NCBI GenBank assembly: GCA_003615045.1
Contig: ML014357.1
Location: forward strand, 1-22,708
Direction: 5' to 3'
DNA from: Caulochytrium protostelioides
Taxonomy: Eukaryota; Chytridiomycota; Caulochytriomycetes; Caulochytriales; Caulochytriaceae
Length of the DNA: 22,708 nt
Shown: positions 1 to 8,173 of the stretch, piece by piece
Numbering within the stretch: the first letter of the stretch is position 1
How the letters are laid out: each line of letters opens with the position of its first letter
Program-made: the position numbers and the translations under genes
Notes under the pieces: generated by a model
Seen by the model: the letters and a program-made list of their open reading frames with translations, nothing else
The model's database searches: none
What the model was told of the DNA's origin: nothing

Positions 1-346
1 CGCCGCCGCTTGCGCCGCCGAGGCCGGCGGCGGCCGCGCCGCGCGCCGCGGTCGCCGAGGCGGCGGCGGCAGCAGCGGCGGCCGACTCGCCGTCGAGCCG
101 CTGCAGAAGCTGCTTCAGCGCGTCCTTCGTGAGCTCGACGCCGAGCGCGCGCACCGCCACGCGCAGGTGCCGCGCGTCGATGGTGCCGGCACCCTCGGTG
201 TCGAACAGATCAAAGGCCGCACGGATCTCCTGCTTCTGGGCGGCGCTCAGCTCGAGCACGGGGAAGCCCGTGCCGGCGTTGGGGGGCGCGGCAGGCCGCG
301 CCGCGGCAAGGGCGCCCGCGGCGCCCGCGGCGCCCGCGGCCATCAT
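1..346 (-). CDS. Centrin / Cdc31-like EF-hand protein, N-terminal part (runs off left edge)
   Basis: Centrins are small calcium-binding proteins of centrioles, basal bodies and spindle pole bodies; Cdc31 is the yeast member. Read on the minus strand from the ATG at 346, the protein has an Ala/Pro-rich leader of about 30 residues. It then has a segment matching the first EF-hand of centrins ([12 protein letters not shown], then [12 protein letters not shown]), encoded at about 237-135. The EF1 loop at 202-167 reads [12 protein letters not shown], so the usual Glu at loop position 12 is His, which should weaken calcium binding. The second EF-hand begins ([12 protein letters not shown]) but changes at about 82 into at least 27 residues of mostly Ala and Gly up to the edge, an unusual insertion. 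The frame is open from a TGA at 481-479. The ATG at 346 is the first in-frame one, but a spliced start at 608 is possible (see the intron entry). Family assignment is fairly secure; the start and the rest of the gene are not. Confidence 0.8.
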   Translation of the reverse strand, partial: MMAAGAAGAAGALAAARPAAPPNAGTGFPVLELSAAQKQEIRAAFDLFDTEGAGTIDARHLRVAVRALGVELTKDALKQLLQRLDGESAAAAAAAASATAARGAAAAGLGGASGG

Positions 347-409
347 GCCCGCCGGCGTGGCCGGGCCGGCCTTGGGGTGCGCCGAGCGCGTGGCGCCCGC
401 GGCGGCAGA

Positions 410-605
410 CTGCGGCGTGGCGACGGCGTGGCGATGCGATCCGTGGCCCAGCCGCCATGCGGTCCATGCGGTGAGCAGTCAAAAGCAGAGGTGAGTCGGG
501 CATGGCATCGGCTGCGGGGAGAGCGTCGAGCACGGCGTCGGCAGCCTCGGCACCGCCAGCGGCGGCGGGGTCGGCGGCGTCGGCAAGCACGGCCGCGGAC
601 GTTAC
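410..605 (-). other. Possible 5' intron of the centrin-like gene
   Basis: On the minus strand an ATG at 608-606 is followed at once by a donor-like GTAACG starting at 605. An acceptor-like CCGCAG ends at 410, and a branch-like GCTCAC lies about 60 nt upstream of it. Joining them leaves the ATG in phase 0 with the centrin frame (Met-Ser-Ala-Ala-Ala...), adding 22 residues before the Met at 346. This is inference from signals and phase only. The simpler alternative is an unspliced start at 346. Confidence 0.3.
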
Positions 606-695
606 CATGGCAGAGATCGTCAGATCGAGGACGTCAGTCGCAGGACGGAGACGCGACAGGGAGCGCGGAGATCAGGTCACTGGCGTCCGCCACCC

Positions 696-728
696 TCGTA
701 TCGTATCGTATCGTCGCGTCGCGTCGCG
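696..728. repeat. Short pentanucleotide repeats (TCGTA)3 and (TCGCG)3
   Basis: Three perfect TCGTA units at 696-710 are followed after one TCG by three perfect TCGCG units at 714-728. The two units differ by simple substitutions. They lie upstream of the centrin-like gene, in probable promoter DNA. No function is evident. Confidence 0.8.
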
Positions 729-1169
729 AATGAGACTGCGGGCGCATCGACGAGGTGCCGACTCTTTCATGGACCCGAACCGATCGCGGGTGCCGTCGTT
801 TGGCCCGCCGTCAGTGGCGAGTGTGACAACGATCGGCCCAGCGGTCTTGATGGCCGACGCCGCGCCTGGTCCCCCCCCGCCGTCGCCGTCGATGCCGACG
901 CCGCCGCCGCCGCCGTCGCCGTCGCCGCTGCCGCTGCCGCCGCCGCCGCGGGTGGCGCGTGTCCAGTGGCACCAGAAGGCGGCTGCACGCCGCGCCCGCC
1001 GCGCCCGCCGCCGGTCGCCAGCGCGAAGGAAGGACCGCTGGTGGCGTCGCGTGGCACGATCGGCGGCCGCCGCCGCGGCCCCGCATGGCCCGCCACCCGC
1101 CCGCTAAGCCCCGTCCCGTCCCGGACGGCGACCCGGGCGTCCCGCTTCCGAAGGTCCACCAAAGTACAG

Positions 1170-1177
1170 ATTATATA
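1170..1177 (-). terminator. Candidate 3'-end (polyadenylation efficiency) element of PDS5
   Basis: The minus strand reads TATATAAT 7 to 14 nt after the PDS5 stop codon, in otherwise very GC-rich DNA. TATATA-type elements help position fungal cleavage and polyadenylation. It is very close to the stop, so the assignment is tentative. Confidence 0.35.
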
Positions 1178-1183
1178 GACGCA

Positions 1184-1586
1184 TCAGATCACGATGCGGC
1201 CGCCGGCGCGGCGGGTGCGTGCAGAGTGGCGAGTGCCGCGGCGCGGCGAGGGCACCGTCGCGTCCGGCGCGGCCGTGTCGTCGTCGGCGGCGGCAGCGGC
1301 GGCGTCGGCATCGACATCGACGGCGGCGGCGGCGGCGGGATCAGCGACGGCGCCATGCCGGACCCGTTTGGAGACGCGGGTCGCGGGCGTCGGCGACGTG
1401 CTGGCGCGGCGAGGCGTCGTGCGCGTCGCCGTTCGCACGGGCGCGTCGGCCGCCGTGGGCGTTGGGGGCGTCGACGCGCCCGTCCCGGCACGGCGGCGGG
1501 ATCGCGCGGCGCGCGGCGTCTCCCCGTCCGCGTTGGTCGCCGCGGATGCGAGCGTCGTCTCGTCGTCGTTGCCGTCGTCCTCGTTC

Positions 1587-1634
<48 letters not shown>

Positions 1635-4600
1635 TCACGCAGTGACCGCCGCGTCCGCCATCGCCCCGAGGACGCCTTAGACGTCTTAGACGTCTTAAAC
1701 GCCTTGGACGTCTTGGAGACCTTGGAGACCTTGGAGACCTTGGATGCTGGAGACGTCTTGGCCGGCGACGTGGTCGGGTGGCGCCGGCGCGAGGCGGCGT
1801 GCCCGGCGGCGGCGGCGTCGCGCGCGCTCGTGGTCGGCCCGAGGGCGACGCCGCGGCTGTCGAGCGCCTGCGCTACGGCGGGCGGCTTGGGCGTCGTCGC
1901 GGCCGGCACGGCGAGAAAGTTACGCTTCACGTTCTCGGCGGCGGTCTGGTGGTCGAGACGGCTCCACATGCGCTTGCTGAGCCGCAGGCTGTCGCCCGAG
2001 TAGGTCGGCAGCGTCCATCCGGCCTGCTGGCACTTCTGGAACACGATGCGCTGCGCGAGGTCCGAGAGCACGTAGACCGGCGTCGACGGCCGGTTGAGGA
2101 GCGCCAGCGGGCGGTGCACGTGGCCTTTGAGCTGCGTCGCCAGGTAGAAAAGGTATGCGACGTTGTTGGCCGAGCCGATGGTCTCGACGAAGAACGACAG
2201 GTACGCGGCAAACGTTGCCACCGTGTCGGCATCGATCGTGTCCGTGGCCGGGAAGTCCGGGTGCATCGCCAGGTTGTGGATCAGATGGTCGAGCCAGTTC
2301 TCGATGCGGTCCGAAGGAGAGGTGACCGAGGGCGCAGGCGCGGCGGCGGCGGCGGCAGAATCTCCCCCCGTCCCCGCGGCGCGCGCGGGCGTCACGGGAC
2401 CCGAGGCCGCGCCGTCGGGGTCGTTGCCGCCGGCGTCGGGACCGCCAGCCTCGGTCGCGTGCTCAGTCGGCGGCGGCGGCGCGGCGCGGCGCGCGTTCAA
2501 CAGCGTCAGATGGCTCGCGGCGCGGCGCACGTAGTGGCCGACTTGGGCGCGCAGCTCAGGCTCGGGCTCGTGGGCCGCGAGCAGGAGGAAGTGCCCGAAG
2601 GCGAAGGGCAGCTCGCCGCGCGAGAGGCCCTGCTCGAGCGCGATCACGACGCTCTGCCGCACGTGGTAGATCGGGTCCTGCACCGTGAGGCTGAGGCGGT
2701 ACAGCTGGGGAATCGTGAACGGCGGCCGCGCGCCTGCCGCGGCCACGTCGGCGTCGCGGGCCGCCGGCGCCGCCACGGGCGCCTTGGACAGCACCGAAAA
2801 GCTGCACAGCGTCAGATGCGCGGTCGCCGCCTCGAGGCGCAGATGGACCGCCGTGCCGGCCGGCGTCGGGGGCGGCTTCTCCGGGGCGTCGGCGGCGACG
2901 GCGGCGGCCTCCGGGGCGGCCTCCGGGGCGGCGGCGGGCGGCGCGAGGTAGCCCTCGGTCTCGAGGACGTCGCCGAGCCGGCGCAGGAGGTGGCGGGCCG
3001 TGTGGGTGGCGTCCGAGACGGGCTCGTCGCGGCGCACCGCGGCGCCGTCGCCGGACGCGGCGGACGCGGCGAGGAGCGGCTCGCGGCTCGTCTGCAGATG
3101 GAGCGTCAGCAGCCCCGCGACGCCCTTGAGGGCCGCGCACTGAATCTGCGTGGTGAGCGGCGACTGGGCGAGCGGCACATAGGCTTCGAGGGCGCGGCAG
3201 GGGGCGTCGAGCGGCGGCGCGGCCACGGGCGGCGCGGCGTCGTCGGCCGGCACGGGCGCATATCCGAGGAAGAGGCAGCTCTGGACGGCCGCCGCGGCCG
3301 CCGTCCAGACCGAGCGGACCGCCGCCGCGTGGTGCTGCGTGTAAGCGCCGAGGGCGCGCAGCGCGCCGAGGGTCCGCGTCAGCGCCGTCCGCTGGGTGGC
3401 CGTCAGCGCGAGCGCGGGAGGCGGCGCATCGGCATCGGCATCGGCGGCGGCATCGGCGGCGGCGTGGGCGTCGCAGCGGGCCGCGATGCGCATGGCCTCG
3501 CCGTCGGCTTGGATGACATCGAGCCACTCCTCGCAGACCACGACGGCGTCGTCGAAGCGCGGCTCGAGCAGCGCGAGAATCGCAGCAGCGTGTTCGGCGA
3601 CCGCGGGCCGCGTGAGGATGAAGGTGCGGAGCTGCCGCGGGGTGAGGACGGCGGCGGCGTCGCGGAGCGGGTCGAGCGTGCCGGCGGCGTCCGACGACTG
3701 GAGAATGGCGGCGAGCAGCGGCAGTAGCGAGGCCGGCGAGCTGAGCGGCCGCGTGGCGCTCGCGTCGTCGTCGTCGACATCGACATCGACATCGACATCG
3801 ACGTCGGCATCGGCATCGACATCGGCATCAGCATCGGTGATTGTTTGGGCAATGAAGCCGATGGAGGGGTGCAGCATCTCGGGCAGGATCTCGGCAAGCG
3901 CCGTGAGCAGCGCGTTCTTGGCGTCGCGCTCGGCGCGCGATTCGCGGGCCGCGGCCGCGGGCGGCGGCGTGCTGCGGCCGCTCGTGGCGCGCCGGCCGGC
4001 GCCGTCGGGCCGTCCAAAGAAATCGACGGCGGCCGCATCGTCCGCGAGCGGGTCGGACGCGAACACGCTCTCGGAGCGGATCAGGTAGGGCACGACGTCG
4101 AGCGGGACGAGGGTGACGCAGATACGGCGCACGAGGGTGGCGAACGTGTCGACGGCGAGCGCGACGGCTGGGGTGGCGACGAGGCGCTTGAGGAACTCGC
4201 GTGCGGACTTGAGAAGCGTCTTGTAGTTGAGGGCGTTCGGCCGCGTGGCGGTCATGGTCTGCAGCAGCTGCAGCAGCCGCGGCGTGGCGTGCGTCGCGAA
4301 GCGGTGGAGGTGCTTGACGGCGCGGCCCGGGTCGTGGAAACCAACGTCAGCCAGGTGGCGGATGATGTCGGCGCTCTTGGCCTCCAGCGCGCGGCGCGCG
4401 GCGCCCGACGCCTGCAGCGCCTGCGCGTTGCAGTCGAGGAAGAGCTGCAGGGCCTGGCGGGTGCCGCCCTGCGTCTCGAGCACGCTGCGGAACGCCGTGC
4501 GCTGCTTGCGCGTGAGCGCCATGTACATGCGCAGCAGGTGCTGCGCGCGGCGGTGGGCGCTCGCCACGGGCGCGAGCAGGTGCTCGTGAAGCAGCTGTTC

Positions 4601-6365
4601 GACGCGCGTGCGCGTGCTCACATCGTCCAGATAGATCAGATCGAGCAGGCAGCCGGGCACAAAGCGCAGCAGCGCGGCCGCGTCGACGGACGACCCCGAC
4701 GCCGGCGCCGCAGCGTCCGCAGCGTCGTCGGGCTGGATGACATGACGCTGGTACAGTTCGGCGAGCGCCGTCATGGCCGTGAGACGGACGCGGGGCCGGC
4801 GGTCCTTGCAGCGCTCGGCGACGGCCGCGAGCAGGTCGGCCGACCACGCGGCGACCGGCAGGCGGACGACGTCCTGGACGACGGCGGCGCGGAGGCGGTC
4901 CTCAGGGTCCATCAGCTTCTGGACCATCATGTCCTGTGCGACGGCGAGCAGGGACGGCTGCTGCGCCACATCCGCGAGCGCCCGCGCCGGGTCGACGAGG
5001 TCGGCCATGAGCTCGGCGAGGGCCTCGACCCACGGCAGGCGGCAGTCCAGGTCGCGGTCGATGCGGCGCTCGCACCAGGCCTTCCATGCGGACGCGAAGG
5101 CTGTTGTCATGCCCGGATGCGCGCGCCAGCACCGGCCCAGCGTCCGGATCGCGAGTGCGCGCGTGCGGCTGTTCTCGTGGCGCAGCTCCTCCTGCACGAG
5201 CGGGATCACGTTGAGCAGCACGCTTTCGCAGCGCGCTGCCGCGATGTCCACGACCAAGCGGTGCGCTCGCTCGCGCTCCTGCTCGTCGGCTCTCTGCTGC
5301 GTCGGCGACGTCTCGTCGCCCTCCGCATGCTCGTCGTCGTCGTCGTCGCCAGCACCAACGCCGGCCAACAGCGGGTGCCGCTCGCCGCGCAGCAGCGCTT
5401 CGGAAAAGTACTGGCACACGTACTTCTGGAGCTTATCGCTCGTGTGCTGGATGAGGTCCGTGACGAGCTGGTGGCGGGCGCGGGCACGCTGTGCCACCTC
5501 CGCCTGCTCGCGCTGCTGGTCGTGCCGCTGCCGCTGCTGCTGCTGTTTCGCTTTGGTGCTTGGTTGCCGCGGCATGCGCAGCGACGGCACGGCCGGCACC
5601 GCGCGGGACGACGCATCGTCGCCCGGTCCGCTGCTGTCGCCGCCGGCGCCGGCCGCACCGCCCGTGGCGGCGCCGTGGTCGTCGCGGAGGGCGGACGGGA
5701 GCGGCGCCGGCAAGAAGTGGCCGAGGATGGTGGCGATGACCTCCGCCGGCAGGAGGTGGGCCTCGTCGACGATCTGGACGAGGATGTCGAGCATACACTC
5801 GCGGACGCGGTGCGGCAGGTCGGGCGTCGCAGCGTCAAAGAAGTGCTTGAAGAGATTCGTCATGAGCTCGTCGGCGTCGGGCAGATCCGTGACGAGCAGG
5901 ATCGATTTGACGGTGGACAGCGACTCGAGCAGCATGAAGTAGTACGAGTACAGCGGGTGCTGGACCTCGCCGACATAGCGCAGCTGCCGGACAAAGAGGT
6001 CAAAGACATCGGTCAGCTCGTGGTCGGTATACGGCGCTTCGGGCGCGTACAGCCGCAGGCACTCGGCCAAGCAGCATGCGGTCAGGATCTTGATCGCCTT
6101 GTCGCGGTGCAGCAGCAACCTCTCGTCGATGAGCTCGCGGCTCACGCGCTTGAGGGACGCGACTTCGACGCTGTCTTGCTCGAGCGCCATGAGCTGGCTC
6201 TGCAGCGTCTTCAGGCGCTCCACGAGCACCGACGTCGTCAACGTCTTGGCGCCGGGCGGCGGCTGCAGCAGCGGCGGCTGCGGCGGAAGCCGCGTTTGAA
6301 TCGACCCGTGCTGGGACGCCGCAAGGCCGCCGTCGGGGCCGTCGGCCGCATGATGGTGGGTCAGC
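1184..6365 (-). CDS. PDS5: PDS5 sister-chromatid cohesion regulator
   Basis: PDS5 is a HEAT-repeat protein that binds cohesin and, with Wapl and the Eco1 acetyltransferase, controls how cohesin stays on or leaves chromatin. The N-terminal region is diagnostic: KILTACCLAECLRLYAPEAPYT matches the human sequence closely (ACCLAD-RIYAPEAPYT), including the APEAP motif (residues 108-112, counted from the spliced Met) to which Wapl-type YSR motifs bind. HEAT-like helices continue to about residue 1480, interrupted by inserts: a Gln/Arg-rich one (about 232-297), an acidic one (about 337-368) and an Asp/Val/Ala run (844-871). The last ~240 residues are disordered: Lys-Ser/Thr repeats (1542-1565), an acidic Asp/Ser block (1578-1604), then a basic tail. 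At about 1727 residues it is longer than human or yeast PDS5 (roughly 1200-1450). No in-frame ATG lies at the 5' end of the open frame (6391), so the start probably comes from splicing; coding sequence is counted here from the inferred acceptor. Confidence 0.92.
1555..1640. repeat. GTC/CTG trinucleotide-rich repeat encoding the acidic PDS5 block
   Basis: Runs of TCGTCGTCG and CTGTCGTCG on the plus strand encode alternating Asp triplets and Ser on the minus strand (DDDSDDDS pattern) in the C-terminal tail of PDS5. Replication slippage in phase would lengthen or shorten the acidic tract without breaking the frame. Confidence 0.8.
1683..1745. repeat. 9-nt tandem repeat encoding the Lys-Ser-Val/Thr run of PDS5
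   Basis: Units related to GGAGACCTT and AGACGTCTT are repeated on the plus strand. On the minus strand they encode SKV and SKT triplets just before the acidic block. Three units at the right end are identical, so this is likely a recent expansion. The encoded stretch is a short basic, lysine-rich tract. Confidence 0.8.
3774..3838. repeat. Hexanucleotide repeat (ATCGAC-type) in PDS5 coding sequence
   Basis: ATCGAC, ATCGGC and GTCGGC units follow one another, with four near-perfect ATCGAC units at the left end. On the minus strand they encode an alternating Asp-Val and Asp-Ala run followed by four Asp. The tract sits between HEAT-like regions and is not known from the family, so it is probably a surface loop expansion. 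Confidence 0.85.
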
Positions 6366-6494
6366 CTGAATTCCGATATTCCGTCCACCAAGAAAAAAGA
6401 GTTTCACCATTCAGGAGTGAGTCGGACGCACGTGAGATTGAAGCAGCGCCGATCGATGGCGAACCGGGAAGGTGAGGATCGATGGCGAGCTTAC
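6366..6494 (-). other. Probable 129-nt intron splitting the PDS5 start codon
   Basis: The PDS5 frame is open upstream only to a TGA just past 6391 and has no ATG before residue ~68, which lies inside conserved sequence. On the minus strand a strong donor (CAT|GTAAGC, GT at 6494-6493) and an acceptor (GAATTCAG, ending at 6366) flank 129 nt with a TTTTTTC tract and branch-like CTCAC/CTGAA about 45-52 nt before the acceptor. Joining them puts AT from exon 1 next to G of exon 2, making ATG CTG ACC CAC in the PDS5 frame. Unspliced RNA would instead begin ATG TAA. A shorter alternative donor, GTGCGT at 6431, is possible. Inference, but phase and motifs agree. Confidence 0.55.
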
Positions 6495-6909
6495 ATGATG
6501 CGGAGACGCGCAGGGCGCGACGGGCGGCAGCAGCCTCAGCGTTGGCGGCAGTGACGGCGGCGGCGGCCGATGCCGATGGCCGCGTCCAGAAAACTCCGCT
6601 CAGGTGCGCGAGCGACGCGTGGGTCCTGGGTGGAAACGCGCGGTCACGCCGTGGCCGAAGGCCGCGCAGGATGTCGCGTGCGGAGCAATGAAGAGCGCCT
6701 TGCACGGCGGGAGACACCGCAGACGCTCTGTCGTATGGCGTGTGGCGGCTCGCGTGCCGACGGCGTTTCCGGGCGATCCGATCGATGCGAGACCCGTGGC
6801 GCGCCGAGCCGGATGCGGCTTGTCGAGCGGCGCCGTGTGGAGGGGAGTGCGGCGGCGTCGAGGGGTCGACGACCAGGAGCGGTCCTGGGAGCGGCCGGGG
6901 CAAGCAGCG

Positions 6910-6916
6910 TATAAAG
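6910..6916 (+). promoter_or_regulatory. TATA-box-like element
   Basis: TATAAAG stands out in GC-rich DNA, on the plus strand. It is 2.3 kb upstream of the Chs4-like start, too far to be its core promoter unless there is a long or spliced leader. An open frame begins with ATG at 7029. No product is recognisable, so the element may be fortuitous. Confidence 0.25.
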
Positions 6917-7419
6917 CGTATCAAGCGTTCGGGCAGGAGGACCCTGATGGGGTAATGATGCCGCGGTGCAACCATCCATGCGCCTGCTGGCCTCCTGAAG
7001 ACGCCTGGCGATTCCGTCTTTTCGACTGATGCTTGTCGCTCGCCTTTTTTCCCCCTCTTGCTGGCTACAAGCGCGCCGTCGTCGTCGCCGGCAGCGAGGA
7101 CCCTCGCCGCGGCCGCCGCGGCCGCCGCCACCACCGACGATGGCCCGCCCGCCGCGGCGTGCCGGGGCACGGTCTTTCGCTCGCTCGATGACGCGCTTCC
7201 CGGGGCGGCGGCCGGGCGCGCCGGTGGCCGTCCACGGCGCCGTCGTCACCCAGCGATCCCCGACGGCCTCGGACGGGACGCGCGCCACGGCTGTCAATCG
7301 GCCGTCGACGGCGCCATGCCGCGCCGAGGACCTGTCAGCCGCGGGCCGTCAAAGGCGTCCACGGCGGCGTCGCCGCCGTCGGGGCGCCGCCGTCGGGGCG
7401 CCGCCGCCGCCGCGGGTGA

Positions 7420-7515
7420 GTATGAGTGGGCGTCTGCATGGGAGTATGAACGGGAGTCTGCATGGGAGTCTGAACGGGAGTCTGAATGGGAGTCTGCATG
7501 AGAGTATGAACGGCG
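7420..7515. repeat. 12-bp minisatellite, 8 units
   Basis: Eight tandem 12-nt units, consensus GTCTGCATGGGA with variants such as GTATGAACGGGA; the first and last units are degenerate. The period is four codons, so several frames are open through it. They read as Ser-Leu-His-Gly type repeats in one plus frame and as Pro-Phe-Arg-Leu type repeats on the minus strand. A GTGAGT donor-like sequence lies at its left border (7416). Whether it is translated is unknown. Confidence 0.9.
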
Positions 7516-7803
7516 TCCCTCGATCTGCCTTCATGATGGGACGGCGACCTTGGACGCTGGACCAGGACGACGGATCCCGGCGCGGATCGACGGAGCCTTC
7601 CTCGGTCGACGGGAATCCCCGGACGACCGCCGGCGATGCCAACGGCGGCGGCGGCGACTGAACCATGCCGTCCCGCCGAGGGGCCCTACCCACCGGCGAT
7701 GGGAGAGCGGCCAGCCTCTCGCTCCGACGGTGCCGTTCGGCCACCATCGGCCACCATCGGCGTCCGTCGCGGTGGCCGTGGTACCGACGACCACGACGGC
7801 CGG

Positions 7804-7853
7804 TATGGCATGGTATGGTATGGTATGTTATGGCATGGCATGGCATGGCATGG
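7804..7853. repeat. Pentanucleotide microsatellite (YATGG)10
   Basis: Ten consecutive 5-nt units of TATGG or CATGG, one of them TATGT. The left half is mostly TATGG and the right half entirely CATGG. Because the unit length is not a multiple of three, slippage here would break any reading frame, which argues against this being coding sequence. Confidence 0.95.
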
Positions 7854-8120
7854 CGACGCCGCGCCGTGAGGCCGCGCCACGGTTTCTCGTCACCGCCATG
7901 AAAGCCGATTCCGTGGCGCCATACCGAGATGGGTATGTGCAACCGCTGCGTTCCATCATGGCAGAAGCACGACGGCGGCAGGGCAGGACGGCGATCGGCG
8001 TTGCGACGCGCCGCCTCCCGCGCCGCATGGGTCGACGTCGTGCTGCGGGACCGGGGCGTGGGCCGCGGCCGCCGTACCCAGCGGAGCATCAAACAGGGCC
8101 GCCGCCACCGCGAAGGCAAA

Positions 8121-8173
8121 AGCAACAGCAACAGCAACAGCAACAGCAAAAGGAAAAGCGAAAGCGAAAGCAG
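8121..8173. repeat. Purine-rich hexanucleotide repeats (AGCAAC)4 and (GAAAGC)n
   Basis: Four perfect AGCAAC units at 8121-8144 grade into AAAAGG and GAAAGC units up to 8173. The plus strand is almost free of T here. It lies in the intergenic region upstream of the Chs4-like gene. No function is evident. Confidence 0.85.

Larger units (their letters stand above)
347..1183. other. Intergenic region between the centrin-like and PDS5 genes
   Basis: Both flanking genes are on the minus strand, so this stretch must hold the PDS5 3' end and the centrin promoter and 5' leader. I see low-complexity DNA: three TCGTA units at 696-710, three TCGCG units at 714-728, and CCG/GCC-rich triplet runs at about 875-950. 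Open frames here translate to Ala/Arg/Pro-rich sequence with no recognisable domain, so I call no gene. Confidence 0.6.

Noticed and set aside
210-608. Minus-strand open frame starting at the ATG at 608, overlapping the centrin region in another frame
   Set aside because: The conserved centrin residues lie in a different frame. This one becomes Arg/Gly/His-rich after about 50 codons. Its ATG may still be the spliced start of the centrin gene.
1778-3727. Plus-strand open frame of 649 codons opposite PDS5
   Set aside because: Same reason: a shadow of the GC-biased PDS5 frame, composed mainly of Arg, Gly and Val.
3845-6475. Plus-strand open frame of 876 codons opposite PDS5
   Set aside because: It is antisense to clearly conserved PDS5 sequence. 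Its translation is Arg/Gly/Val-rich without domains. Long antisense frames are expected when third positions are almost all G or C.
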